From Lachnospiraceae bacterium (GTDB taxonomy: Bacteria; Bacillota_A; Clostridia; Lachnospirales; Lachnospiraceae): a stretch of 30,977 bases of DNA. Every line of letters begins with the position of its first letter. Position 1 is the stretch's first letter. Shown here piece after piece: positions 1-7,716 of this stretch. The notes below the pieces were generated by a model. The model saw only the letters and a program-made list of their open reading frames with translations, was not told the DNA's origin and searched no databases. The stretch is taken from assembly GCA_024683935.1 (NCBI GenBank), contig JAIKXV010000056.1, forward strand, positions 1 to 30,977. The letters are read 5' to 3'. The translations under genes were made by a program, and so were the position numbers.

Positions 1-141
1 CCGTGCCGACGGCGGCTGCGCTTAGGCAGCTGCTAACGCGTAATTATCGTCTGCGTTTAAATTTAAGTTTGGGTTTTTACGTGAACCTCCCACGGATAGC
101 TTCTCCAGCTGCAGGAATCCTGTCGAAACCAGTACTACCCC
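1..141 (-). ncRNA. ssrA: tmRNA (ssrA), 5' part, cut by window start
   Basis: Transfer-messenger RNA rescues ribosomes stalled on non-stop mRNA and tags the nascent peptide for proteolysis. Read on the minus strand, position 141 starts GGGG and is followed by GGTTTCGACAGGATTCCTG, the conserved 5' end of tmRNA (acceptor strand and D-loop analogue). The tag reading frame starts with a GCA resume codon at 54 and stops with TAA at 24-22. The 3' half, with the remaining pseudoknots and the T arm, lies outside the window. smpB, its protein partner, is directly upstream, and a strong promoter lies at 242-214. The transcript would carry a leader of about 65 bases, presumably removed by RNase P. The 5' landmarks are very clear. 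Confidence 0.95.
22..54 (-). other. tmRNA tag-peptide reading frame
   Basis: Starting at the GCA resume codon, the frame encodes ADDNYALAAA followed by TAA. With the alanine charged on tmRNA itself, the appended tag would be AADDNYALAAA. The core DNYALAA matches known bacterial tags, whose nonpolar C terminus is recognised by ClpXP. The tag ends in three alanines instead of the usual two. The resume codon is assigned by analogy with the E. coli and clostridial layout. Confidence 0.85.
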
Positions 142-168
142 AAGTTTTCAAAGTGCAAAGCGTGAAAA

Positions 169-199
169 GAATCTTCGGGCTTACGCCCTCAGGATGACA
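169..199 (-). repeat. dispersed hairpin repeat, copy A (ssrA leader)
   Basis: On the minus strand this reads TGTCATCCTGAGGGCG followed by TAAGCCCGAAGATTC. It contains a GGGC/GCCC stem and pairing ends. It matches copy B at 3020-3047 in the outer blocks (TGTCATyCTGAG and GAAGAwTC) with a variable stem between. It resembles the common intergenic repeat of the type TGTCATTCTGAGCG...GAAGAATC that is found scattered in many bacterial genomes. It lies in the tmRNA precursor leader. Confidence 0.6.
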
Positions 200-213
200 G
201 ATCACCTTTCTCT

Positions 214-242
214 ATTATAGATCCAGGCTTATCACTTTGCAA
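214..242 (-). promoter_or_regulatory. ssrA promoter
   Basis: On the minus strand, TTGCAA at 242-237 is followed by a 17-base spacer and a perfect TATAAT at 219-214. Transcription would start near 207, about 65 bases before the mature tmRNA 5' end. It sits immediately after the smpB stop codon, so ssrA can be transcribed independently of the rnr-smpB message. Confidence 0.8.
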
Positions 243-253
243 TTAACCGGCAG

Positions 254-730
254 TTAAATTTTAAGCGAAGCCTTGAAATCCCTTTCCGCCTCCCTCTTTG
301 CATCCTTCTTTGCGATGGAGTCCCTCTTGTCATAGAGCTTCTTACCCTTGGCAAGACCGATATTGACCTTGACCCTGCCCTCCTTAAAGTAAACCTCCAG
401 GGGAACCAGGGTATAGCCCTTTTCCTTCAGCTTCTGGTCGAATTTCAGGATCTCCTTTTTATGTGCGAGAAGACGTCTGGTTCTCAGGGGATCCTTATTA
501 AAGATATTTCCCTTTTCATAGGGAGGCACGTTCATGCCTTCAACAAACATCTCCCCATGACGGACAAAGACATAGGCTTCCTTTATGCTGCAGTGGCCGG
601 CTCTTATGGATTTTACCTCGGTGCCGAAAAGCTCGATGCCGGTTTCCAGCTGTTCTTCCACGAAATAATCGTGAAAAGCCTTTTTATTATTTGCTATGAG
701 CTTTTTTCCCTCGTTTTTTTTCGACGGCAT
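254..730 (-). CDS. smpB: SsrA-binding protein SmpB
   Basis: Small basic protein (158 residues) that binds the tRNA-like domain of tmRNA and delivers it to stalled ribosomes. Family marks are the N-terminal IANNKKAFHDYF segment, the GTEVKSIR turn, IKEAYVFV, the central PPYEKGN...RRLLAHKKEI block and the basic C-terminal tail (LAKGKKLYDKRDSIAKKDAKRE) that enters the decoding centre. The length is typical. The start at 730 is the only methionine before the conserved core and is preceded by an AGGAAAA-type ribosome binding site. This makes the gene overlap the lysine-rich 3' end of rnr by 44 bases in another frame, which suggests translational coupling. ssrA follows with its own promoter, as in many Firmicutes. 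Confidence 0.97.
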   Translation of the reverse strand: MPSKKNEGKKLIANNKKAFHDYFVEEQLETGIELFGTEVKSIRAGHCSIKEAYVFVRHGEMFVEGMNVPPYEKGNIFNKDPLRTRRLLAHKKEILKFDQKLKEKGYTLVPLEVYFKEGRVKVNIGLAKGKKLYDKRDSIAKKDAKREAERDFKASLKI

Positions 731-2975
731 TTTTCCTAACCCTCTTTATCTCCTTCTTGGTATCCTTCTTTTTAGCTTCCTTTTTCTTTGTTTCCTTCTT
801 CTTTACTTCTTTTTTCGCTGGTTCCTTCCCCGTATCTTCGTCTTCAAGAATGATCCCGAAATCAATGGTTCTCAAATCTTTATCGGCAGCAAGCACCTTT
901 ACCTTAACGGAGTCCCCCATCCGGAATGTGCGTCCGCCGTTCGTTCCCCTGGCCTCCATCATTATCTCATTGAAAACATAAAAGTCATCGGGGATATCCG
1001 ACAGGCGGATCATGCCTTCAACCGTATCGGGGAGTTCCACATAAATACCGTGGGCCGTGACCCCTGATATTATGCCCTCGTACTCGTCTCCGATGTGGTC
1101 CAGCATATATTCAACTTTTTTCAACTTTGTTACTTCACGTTCTGCTTCGTCCGCCCTTCTCTCCCGCTCGCTTGACTGCCGTGCCACGTTTTTCAGGATG
1201 GCATCATAGTGGGAGATCCTTACACCGTTCATTCTGCCCCGCAGCATATCCTTTATTATCCTGTGGATCTGAAGATCGGGGTAGCGCCTTATGGGTGAGG
1301 TAAAGTGGCAGTAATACTTATCCGCGAGTCCGAAGTGGCCAATGGCCTCGGTAGTATATTTAGCCTGTCTCATGGAACGGAGGGTCATCCTTGATATAAG
1401 GGCCTCCTCCGGGGTTCCCCCTATGTTTTTAAGGAGCTTCTGTATTTCCTTCGGGTGTATACCCTCCCGGCTGATCTTCAGCGAAAAACCGAGATTCACC
1501 ACATAGTCCCGCAAAGCCTTTATCTTTTCCGGATCAGGCTCCTCATGGGTCCTGTACACAAAGGGCAGTTCCTGGAAACAGCAGTATTCCGCGACGGTTT
1601 CATTGGCTTCCAGCATAAAGCTCTCTATGATCTTTGTCGCCACATTTGAAAGCCTGGGCTCCAGCCCGGTCACATGTCCCTTTTCATCCAGGATGATCTT
1701 TGTTTCCGGGAAGTCAAAGTCTATGGCGCCTCTCTTTTCCCTTGTTTTAATAAGGATACCGGAGAGCTTCTCCATTTCCTTAAACATGGGGAGCAGATCC
1801 CTGCACTCTTCCTTCAGTTCTTCGGCAGCATCACCGCTTAGGAGATCCTTTACCTCATTATAGGACATTCTTCTGTCGGAATGAATGACGGATTCGCATA
1901 TTTCCGATCCTATAAGCTTACCCTTTGGGTCTATCTTCATAAGGCAGGACAGGGTAAGCCGGTCCTCCTTTTCATTCAGCGAGCAGCAGCCGTTCGAAAG
2001 CGCCGTCGGAAGCATCGGGATCACCCGGTCTGCAAGATAGACGCTGGTACCTCTTTCAAGCGCTTCCCGGTCCAGTGCGGAATTCTCCTGCACATAATTT
2101 GACACGTCGGCAATATGTACTCCGAGATCGTAATTCCCATCATCATCCCTTGACAGGCTGACGGCGTCATCCAGATCCTTTGCGTCCTCTCCGTCTATCG
2201 TCACCGTGAGGATATCACGTAGATCCTTTCGTCCCGCCATGTCGGCTTCCGAAACCGGCTTTGCCACGTTCTCAGCCTGCTTTAATACTCCGCTGTCAAA
2301 TTCCTGCGGCAGTCCGTGGCTCTTTATCACGGATTCGATGTCCACTCCGGGATCATCCTTCATGCCGATAAGCTCTGTGATCCTGCCCTCGCTTTTATGA
2401 AATCTGTCCCCGTACTTTAATATTCGGACAACAACCTTCATGCCGTCAACGGCGTCCATGGAGTCTTCCTTCAGGATAAAGATATCATCGCTTATCTTCG
2501 GATCATCCGGGATCACGAAACCATAGGTTCCCTTTTTCCCGGCAGACTCATAGATTCCGACTATATCGGTCACAGCCCGGGATATTATGTTAACAATTAT
2601 TCCCTCAGGCCTGTGCCTTTCCCTGGTGATCTGTACCTCGACAGTATCCCCGTTCATTGCCCCCAGAGCGTCGTCCCTTCTGATGAAAATATCCTTGTCC
2701 CGGTTCTCGACTATGACAAAGCCGAATCCGCCGGAATGGGATTCAAAGGTTCCGATTATCTTCGGAGCAGCGAGCTTTAATAAGCCGCGGCGGCTTACCA
2801 GGATCTCCCCCTCATTTATCAGGGTATCGATAACTGTCCTGAATTCCTTTTTCTCGTTCTTCGGGACCAGCATCAGCTCTGCCATTTCCTTTATCCTCAT
2901 CGGAACGTAGAGATCGCTCTCCATGAATTCGAGGATCATGGCTTTTCTGTTTTCTAAGATGTTACTTTTTTCCAT
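687..2975 (-). CDS. rnr: Ribonuclease R
   Basis: A 3'-to-5' processive exoribonuclease of the RNase II/RNB family (762 residues) that degrades structured RNA and, with tmRNA-SmpB, non-stop mRNA. Seen in order: an N-terminal winged-helix-like region (about 1-70), two cold-shock/OB segments (about 71-240), and the RNB catalytic domain (about 250-575) with the metal-binding motif DGEDAKDLDDA at 261-271. An S1 domain (about 625-705) and a 52-residue tail (711-762) follow. The tail is almost wholly lysine, glutamate and arginine, with KKExKK-like repeats. The start at 2975 gives the expected N terminus, but no good ribosome binding site is visible. The gene follows secG across a terminator and overlaps smpB by 44 bases. 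The family call is secure. Confidence 0.96.
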   Translation of the reverse strand: MEKSNILENRKAMILEFMESDLYVPMRIKEMAELMLVPKNEKKEFRTVIDTLINEGEILVSRRGLLKLAAPKIIGTFESHSGGFGFVIVENRDKDIFIRRDDALGAMNGDTVEVQITRERHRPEGIIVNIISRAVTDIVGIYESAGKKGTYGFVIPDDPKISDDIFILKEDSMDAVDGMKVVVRILKYGDRFHKSEGRITELIGMKDDPGVDIESVIKSHGLPQEFDSGVLKQAENVAKPVSEADMAGRKDLRDILTVTIDGEDAKDLDDAVSLSRDDDGNYDLGVHIADVSNYVQENSALDREALERGTSVYLADRVIPMLPTALSNGCCSLNEKEDRLTLSCLMKIDPKGKLIGSEICESVIHSDRRMSYNEVKDLLSGDAAEELKEECRDLLPMFKEMEKLSGILIKTREKRGAIDFDFPETKIILDEKGHVTGLEPRLSNVATKIIESFMLEANETVAEYCCFQELPFVYRTHEEPDPEKIKALRDYVVNLGFSLKISREGIHPKEIQKLLKNIGGTPEEALISRMTLRSMRQAKYTTEAIGHFGLADKYYCHFTSPIRRYPDLQIHRIIKDMLRGRMNGVRISHYDAILKNVARQSSERERRADEAEREVTKLKKVEYMLDHIGDEYEGIISGVTAHGIYVELPDTVEGMIRLSDIPDDFYVFNEIMMEARGTNGGRTFRMGDSVKVKVLAADKDLRTIDFGIILEDEDTGKEPAKKEVKKKETKKKEAKKKDTKKEIKRVRKNAVEKKRGKKAHSK

Positions 2976-3019
2976 ATATTAATGATTCGGACGCCAAAAG
3001 TCACATTTTGATTAAATAC

Positions 3020-3047
3020 GGATTCTTCGCTATCGCTCAGAATGACA
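3020..3047 (-). repeat. dispersed hairpin repeat, copy B (rnr leader)
   Basis: On the minus strand it reads TGTCATTCTGAGCG then ATAGCGAAGAATCC, with ATTCT/AGAAT as pairing ends. It is the second copy of the element at 169-199, in the same orientation. The AATGACA block at 3041-3047 is also repeated inverted at 3054-3060, so a second hairpin with 7 paired bases and a 6-base loop touches the U tract of the secG terminator. Confidence 0.6.
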
Positions 3048-3060
3048 AAGAGCTGTCATT

Positions 3061-3090
3061 AAAAAACCCCGCCGGATACATCAGGCGGGG
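3061..3090 (-). terminator. Rho-independent terminator of secG
   Basis: On the minus strand a perfect 7-base stem, CCCCGCC (3090-3084) with GGCGGGG (3073-3067), closes a 10-base loop and is followed directly by TTTTTT (3066-3061). It starts 30 bases after the secG stop codon. It separates secG from rnr, so rnr is either read through or has its own promoter in the short leader. Confidence 0.9.
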
Positions 3091-3120
3091 TAAGGTGTCA
3101 GATATTTATCAGCTCTGTTC

Positions 3121-3351
3121 TCAGAAGAATTTCATATTAAGTACTACCGATAATACGAAAAAGAGAACTGCCAAAACTCTTGTTATTTTAATCATCATTC
3201 CTTCCATGGAATGACCCTTATTCTTTCCCCAATATGTATCCGCTGCACCCTGTATGGCGCCAAGTCCTGCACTCTTTCCTTCCTGCATAAGCACTATAGC
3301 AGTAAGACCCACACAAACCAGCATAAATATTATTGAAACAAAAACTCTCAT
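3121..3351 (-). CDS. secG: Preprotein translocase subunit SecG
   Basis: Small integral membrane subunit of the SecYEG channel (76 residues with this start). Two hydrophobic segments (FVSIIFMLVCVGLTAIVLM and VLAVLFFVLSVVLNM) flank the family-typical loop QEGKSAGLGAIQGAADTYWGKN, which contains the conserved GKSAGLG-like stretch. An in-frame methionine 13 codons upstream exists, but the start at 3351 is chosen because AGGAG lies 7 bases before it and the protein then begins right at the first membrane helix, as usual. The neighbours rnr, smpB and ssrA are the standard partners of secG in Firmicutes. A strong terminator follows. Confidence 0.95.
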   Translation of the reverse strand: MRVFVSIIFMLVCVGLTAIVLMQEGKSAGLGAIQGAADTYWGKNKGHSMEGMMIKITRVLAVLFFVLSVVLNMKFF

Positions 3352-3375
3352 TGTCAGACTCCTGAAAAGATATTC

Positions 3376-3422
3376 GCCCTCAAAGGGCACATTGTCAACA
3401 AACTATGACATACTACCATAGT
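3376..3422 (-). promoter_or_regulatory. secG leader with inverted repeats (possible promoter/operator zone)
   Basis: The 129 bases between the surface-protein gene and secG hold two small inverted repeats. One is a GCCCT/AGGGC stem with a three-base loop (3376-3388). The other is a 6-base ACTATG/CATAGT pair with a 9-base spacer (3402-3422). A perfect TTGACA at 3398-3393 has no good -10 at 17 bases, and weaker combinations upstream (TTGCTT with TATGGT) are possible. secG needs a promoter here, but I cannot single one out. Confidence 0.3.
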
Positions 3423-3480
3423 TAATGGAAAAACGCAAGCAACAATTATTCTGCGGAAATAAATAACAACTGATACTCTA

Positions 3481-5244
3481 TCAACCGGATATGCGTTTTA
3501 CGCTCACGATAACATATGCACAGAGCCACACAAACTTCTTGTAGGCTGCTTTACGAGCTTTGGAAACACCCGTTACTATATGTTCAGATATCTGCTTTCC
3601 GTGTATAATGGCGGATGCACACAGTCTTACAAATGCTCTGTACAGGTCGTATTCATTACGCCTGCTCCAGTAGCTGTCTATACCGCCAAATCCGAAGCTG
3701 CCGTATCCTGCTGCAGCGTAGGCCGGAACCTCTACTGTGGATATACCGATAAAGCCCAGACCGGTTATCAGGATCGAGAACCAGAACCAGATAACAGGTA
3801 AAGCATCCCCTGTTTTAGGAGCTCTGCTCTTACGCTTTACAATTTTCTTTTTAACAACTACGGTCTTTGTACCGGAAGCATTTTTCTTAGTCTTGTTATT
3901 TGAAACTATAACCTTCGTCTTTGCGGTATTTTTAGCTGCCTTTTTGTAATAATATGAAACATCGCGGTGCTTCTTCTTTGCCTTGACAGAACCCTTCTTG
4001 ATCTGCATCGTGAGAGTTCCCCATTTCACTTCGGAGCCGGTGGAGCTGTTCACGATCATGTAGTAGCTGGTATATGTACCGATCTCCTTAAAGGAAAGAG
4101 GCTGATCGCTCCAGTTCTTTCCGTCGGAGCTGTACAGAACCTTTTCATCAGCCTTCAGCTTCCTGCTGTAAACCAGGCTGTGGAGGCCGCCGTCATACTT
4201 AGCTGCCCGTAAGGTATAGTTCTTCTGGGCAACCCCATCCGTTCCGGGATCATAGAGGGTACCCACGTAGAAATTCTGACTCTCATTTGTTACTACATTT
4301 CCTAAGGAATCCAGAACCGCTGTGGCGGTTCCTACAGCAACGTGCATCCTTCTCTCTGTGATAGCATCCGTTATCGTAAGGCCGCTGCCCTTGGAATCCA
4401 CTGAAGTTGCCGGTATGGTTACGCTGAAGGTTCCGGTGCTGCCGGGTTCAACGATATCCGACTTTGCAGTGTCAAAGCTGTATTTCTCGGTACCGCTCTG
4501 TATCTCCCTGGTAGAGGGGTCATACATGGGTACGCTTTCATATGAATAAAGAGCTACCCTTAAATCATCAAGCCTTATCTGGCTGGTGCCGGCCGTGATC
4601 TTAAAGGAAGCTGAAATATTATAGGCATCATCTATATTAACGGAGGTAAGCTGGGTCACTGACTCGACGGCTGTTTCCAGTGAAGCTTCATCACTGTCCT
4701 CAGTTTCCGCATCCGGAATTTCCGAAGCGATCTCGTCGGGAGATACGGTTTCTCTTACTTCCCCGTCTTCACCTTCATCTGAGTTTCCGGAAACGGAAGT
4801 CTTCTCATCCTCATCTTCCTCTTCTTCAGGAACTGTGGTGTCACCCTCGGTCACTTCCACGATTTCTTCCTGAGCGGCGGCTGTCCCTGTCCCGTTGCCG
4901 GACACTTCTTCTCCGACTGCTTCGTCTTCTCCGTCTTCTTCGCCTTCTTCGTTTTCGATTACTATCTCATCACCTTCGGAAGCAGTTTCCTCCGTTACGG
5001 AAGTACCTGCGCCAGAGGAACCTGTCCTGACCTCAGAAACGGGGATTTCTTCGGCTGCGGGTGCGTCTTCATCCTCACCCTCGCTGATCTCCTCCACATA
5101 AACGTCGTCTTCCGGCTCTTCTTCTATCTGTTCCTCTTCAACGACTATCTCTTCGGCAAACACAAATAAGCTGATATTTGACAACACCAGCATCGCACTA
5201 ATTATTGCCGCAAGGAGCCTTGCGTTCCTGCGCCTTTTTTTCAT
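3481..5244 (-). CDS. Acidic sortase-anchored surface protein with unusual C-terminal tail
   Basis: Predicted cell-wall protein of 587 residues, probably attached by the sortase encoded just upstream. An N-terminal signal peptide (basic KKRRRNAR, hydrophobic core, FAEE cleavage region near 30) is followed by about 160 residues dominated by Glu, Asp, Ser and Thr. A beta-rich region of unknown function (about 200-415) and a lysine-rich stretch (about 416-474) come next. The sorting signal APKTGD is at 475-480, followed by a hydrophobic helix (about 484-502). Oddly, about 85 more residues follow the helix, where a few positive residues are normal. The tail is Gly/Tyr rich and then holds two similar segments, FVRLCASAIIHGKQIS and FVWLCAYVIVSVKRIS. 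The start at 5244 is preferred over 5262 because AAGGTG lies 7 bases upstream. The function is not recognised. Confidence 0.8.
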   Translation of the reverse strand: MKKRRRNARLLAAIISAMLVLSNISLFVFAEEIVVEEEQIEEEPEDDVYVEEISEGEDEDAPAAEEIPVSEVRTGSSGAGTSVTEETASEGDEIVIENEEGEEDGEDEAVGEEVSGNGTGTAAAQEEIVEVTEGDTTVPEEEEDEDEKTSVSGNSDEGEDGEVRETVSPDEIASEIPDAETEDSDEASLETAVESVTQLTSVNIDDAYNISASFKITAGTSQIRLDDLRVALYSYESVPMYDPSTREIQSGTEKYSFDTAKSDIVEPGSTGTFSVTIPATSVDSKGSGLTITDAITERRMHVAVGTATAVLDSLGNVVTNESQNFYVGTLYDPGTDGVAQKNYTLRAAKYDGGLHSLVYSRKLKADEKVLYSSDGKNWSDQPLSFKEIGTYTSYYMIVNSSTGSEVKWGTLTMQIKKGSVKAKKKHRDVSYYYKKAAKNTAKTKVIVSNNKTKKNASGTKTVVVKKKIVKRKSRAPKTGDALPVIWFWFSILITGLGFIGISTVEVPAYAAAGYGSFGFGGIDSYWSRRNEYDLYRAFVRLCASAIIHGKQISEHIVTGVSKARKAAYKKFVWLCAYVIVSVKRISG

Positions 5245-5293
5245 ATTCCCACACCTTATCATGACGTTCTTCTTCCCCCGGTCAGTTTACCAT

Positions 5294-6106
5294 TCAATCC
5301 AAAGCATACTCATCCGTCCTGACAGCACAGACTATAAATCTGTCCTCATCGGCGGCAGTACAGGTGGAAAGGGTAATGAAGTAATCCGAAATGTCCAGAT
5401 CGTCTTCAGGAACATAGTCTTCGGGACTGCAGGCCTCCATCTCCTTCAGATACCTGTCCAGTCCTTTTCCTTCGCTGCCGTACACATCATAGACCATATG
5501 ATCCGACGGCACCTCCTTAAACGCGAAGATAAGGTATCTGTACTTATGATCTGCCGTTATGATCTGAAAGTACCTGTGATCCCTGTAATAATCACTGTCT
5601 GTCCTGAAGTTCTTCAGGCTCCCGAACATGGAGCCGTCCTTCATATTGTGCCCGTATATAAGAGTATGTGGATCGGAAAGATCCGGTGATGAGCCTTCGT
5701 CGACAAAAATGGCTCCGCCTCTGGATTCATTTCCCGTATAGTCCGAAAACAGGTACTTGCCGTTATCCCCGGAAAACATCAGGGGATAGCTGATACTGCC
5801 GTCTTCAAACCAAATCCAGCCCACAGCTTCGGGGTACCTGCCGGATAGACTTTTTATATCTGCATCCGCCCGGTCCCACCATTCCGAATGTCCGGCAGAT
5901 CCGCTGCTGACAGTGAGACATACGGAATCCGCTTCTGCAGCTTCATCCTGAGCTTCTTCACTGCCTGTCGTAAGGTAATCTTCCTCGGCTTCGGAATAGA
6001 TTTCACGACTCTGTTCATACTCAGAGATAGCATAACTCAAACCAGATATTGCGGTCAAGACCAAAAGTACCCCAATCACTTGTGTTATTTTTCTATTTTC
6101 AAACAT
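5294..6106 (-). CDS. Class B sortase
   Basis: Membrane-anchored transpeptidase (270 residues) that cleaves surface proteins at a PxTG-type motif and joins them to peptidoglycan. One N-terminal membrane segment (about 8-27) acts as anchor, and an acidic stalk follows. The catalytic triad is visible: His153 in the YGHNM motif, Cys249 in ITLSTC and Arg256 in DRFIVCAVR. The spacing and the GHNMKDGSMFG stretch fit the SrtB class. The gene lies 60 bases after gpmI and 49 bases before the APKTG protein, a classic sortase-substrate pair. No convincing ribosome binding site precedes the ATG at 6106. The sortase fold is certain; the class is very likely. Confidence 0.92.
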   Translation of the reverse strand: MFENRKITQVIGVLLVLTAISGLSYAISEYEQSREIYSEAEEDYLTTGSEEAQDEAAEADSVCLTVSSGSAGHSEWWDRADADIKSLSGRYPEAVGWIWFEDGSISYPLMFSGDNGKYLFSDYTGNESRGGAIFVDEGSSPDLSDPHTLIYGHNMKDGSMFGSLKNFRTDSDYYRDHRYFQIITADHKYRYLIFAFKEVPSDHMVYDVYGSEGKGLDRYLKEMEACSPEDYVPEDDLDISDYFITLSTCTAADEDRFIVCAVRTDEYALD

Positions 6107-6166
6107 ATCGTATGATTTTTTTCAAATCTGCCCGACGGCGGTCCCTCAGACCATAAAATTTCAGAA

Positions 6167-7711
6167 TTATTTTTTGATCAGCAGGGATTCCCCGGTCATT
6201 TCCTTCGGCTTTTCGAGTCCCATGCACTCTATAAGGGTCGGAACGATATCGCAGAGCTTGCCGCCCTCTTTTAATGTATAAGCCTCATCATAATTCACAA
6301 GGATAAAGGGAACGGGGTTGGTTGTATGGGCGGTATAGGGCTCTCCGGTCTCGTAGTCCACGAGCTGCTCCGCATTACCGTGATCCGCACAGATAAACAT
6401 AACGCCATCAACTTCCTTTATCGCATCAACTGCCTTTCCGACACAGGTATCCACGGTTTCAACCGCCTTGATGGCTGCTGATTCCACTCCGGTATGTCCC
6501 ACCATGTCGGGATTTGCAAAGTTGATTATTATTACATCATATTTTCCGGACTTGATGGCTTCCACAAGCTTTTCGCATACTTCGGGAGCGCTCATCTGGG
6601 GCTTCAGGTCGTAGGTCGCCACATCCTTCGGGCTGTTGACCAGAACCCTGTCTTCGTCCTTATTGGGCTTCTCAACGCCTCCGTTAAAGAAGAAGGTAAC
6701 ATGGGCATATTTTTCGGTCTCCGCGATACGGCACTGTTTCATGCCGAGGGATGCCAGATATTCGCCGAAGGTATTGTTTATCTCCTGCTTCTTGAAGGCC
6801 ACTTCCTTATTCTTGATAAGGGGATCGTAATCAGTAAAGCAGACATAGGTCACCTTCTTCCTGGGGCCCCTGTCAAATTTGTCAAATTCGTCATCACAGA
6901 AGCAGTGGGTGATCTCACGTGCCCTGTCAGGCCTGAAATTGTAGAATATGATCGAATCCCCATCCTGAATGGTGGCTACGGGCTGTCCGTTCTTCTTTAC
7001 AACGAAGGGAACAACGAATTCGTCAGTCACGTCCTTGTCATATGAAGCCTGGATGCCGCCTGTTGCGGAATCAGCCTCGTCTCCGATGCCCTGTGTAAGG
7101 GCGATGTATGCTTTTTCCACCCTGTCGTAGTTATTATCCCTGTCCATGGCGTAGTATCTGCCGTGTACGCTGGCTACTTCTCCCACTCCGATCTCGGCCA
7201 TCTTCTTTTCGAGGTTTTCCACATATTCCTTTCCCGAAGCGGGAGGCGTGTCACGGCCATCAAGGAAGCAGTGCACGTAAACCTTCTTTAAGCCCTCTCT
7301 CTTTGCGAGCTCTAAAAGTCCGTAAATATGGGTATCGTGGCTGTGAACTCCGCCGGGTGATACCAGACCGTAAAGATGCAGGGAAGAATCGTTCTTCTTT
7401 ACATTTTCAACAGCCTTCAGAAGGGCCTCATTCTTAAAGAAGTCACCGTCCTCTATTTCCTTGGTGATACGGGTAAGCTCCTGATAGATGATCCTTCCGG
7501 CGCCCATATTCATGTGTCCGACCTCGGAATTTCCCATCTGTCCGTCAGGAAGTCCCACAGCCAGTCCGCTGGCATTTCCCTTTACAAAGGGACATTCCTT
7601 CATAAGCTTATCGAGAACCGGTGTCTTTCCTTCAAACACCGCATTGTGCTCGTGATTGTCATTAAGGCCGAAGCCGTCCATTATCAGCAGTACCGCAGGT
7701 TTCTTTCCCAT
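6167..7711 (-). CDS. gpmI: 2,3-bisphosphoglycerate-independent phosphoglycerate mutase
   Basis: Glycolytic enzyme interconverting 3- and 2-phosphoglycerate through a phosphoserine intermediate, with two metal ions (514 residues, normal length). The alkaline-phosphatase-like fold shows the first metal-binding motif (MDGFG, Asp12), the catalytic Ser62 in GQMGNSEVGHMNMG, the VHSHDTHI region, the substrate segment FLDGRDTPP, and metal ligands in CADHGNAEQL and TAHTTNPVPFI. An in-frame ATG three codons upstream (7720) is possible, but AAAGG lies 9 bases before 7711 and directly abuts 7720, so 7711 is chosen. It follows the FAD oxidoreductase gene after 5 bases and precedes the sortase gene by 60. 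Confidence 0.96.
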   Translation of the reverse strand: MGKKPAVLLIMDGFGLNDNHEHNAVFEGKTPVLDKLMKECPFVKGNASGLAVGLPDGQMGNSEVGHMNMGAGRIIYQELTRITKEIEDGDFFKNEALLKAVENVKKNDSSLHLYGLVSPGGVHSHDTHIYGLLELAKREGLKKVYVHCFLDGRDTPPASGKEYVENLEKKMAEIGVGEVASVHGRYYAMDRDNNYDRVEKAYIALTQGIGDEADSATGGIQASYDKDVTDEFVVPFVVKKNGQPVATIQDGDSIIFYNFRPDRAREITHCFCDDEFDKFDRGPRKKVTYVCFTDYDPLIKNKEVAFKKQEINNTFGEYLASLGMKQCRIAETEKYAHVTFFFNGGVEKPNKDEDRVLVNSPKDVATYDLKPQMSAPEVCEKLVEAIKSGKYDVIIINFANPDMVGHTGVESAAIKAVETVDTCVGKAVDAIKEVDGVMFICADHGNAEQLVDYETGEPYTAHTTNPVPFILVNYDEAYTLKEGGKLCDIVPTLIECMGLEKPKEMTGESLLIKK

Positions 7712-7716
7712 AATAT

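Noticed and set aside
3..197. Plus-strand open frame of 64 codons at the window start
   Set aside because: It is the antisense of tmRNA and its leader. The minus strand has the conserved tmRNA 5' sequence and tag frame.
2976..3060. Own promoter for rnr
   Set aside because: AT-rich pieces such as TATTTA are present but no convincing -35/-10 pair, so I did not list a promoter although one is likely after the secG terminator.
3471..3483. TGATA-CTC-TATCA hairpin at the end of the surface-protein gene as a terminator
   Set aside because: The stem is five A/T-rich pairs and the following stretch on the minus strand is not a continuous T run. It is too weak to call.
4680..5030. Plus-strand frame rich in Leu, Arg, Pro and Ser
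   Set aside because: It is the shadow of the Glu/Asp-rich part of the surface-protein gene. Its composition follows from GAA/GAG/GAT codons read in reverse, and it has no ribosome binding site or family motif.
6107..6166. Possible terminator or promoter between gpmI and the sortase gene
   Set aside because: Only 4-5 base stems (GGTC/GACC, GATTT/AAATC) without a T run, and no -35/-10 pair with good spacing.
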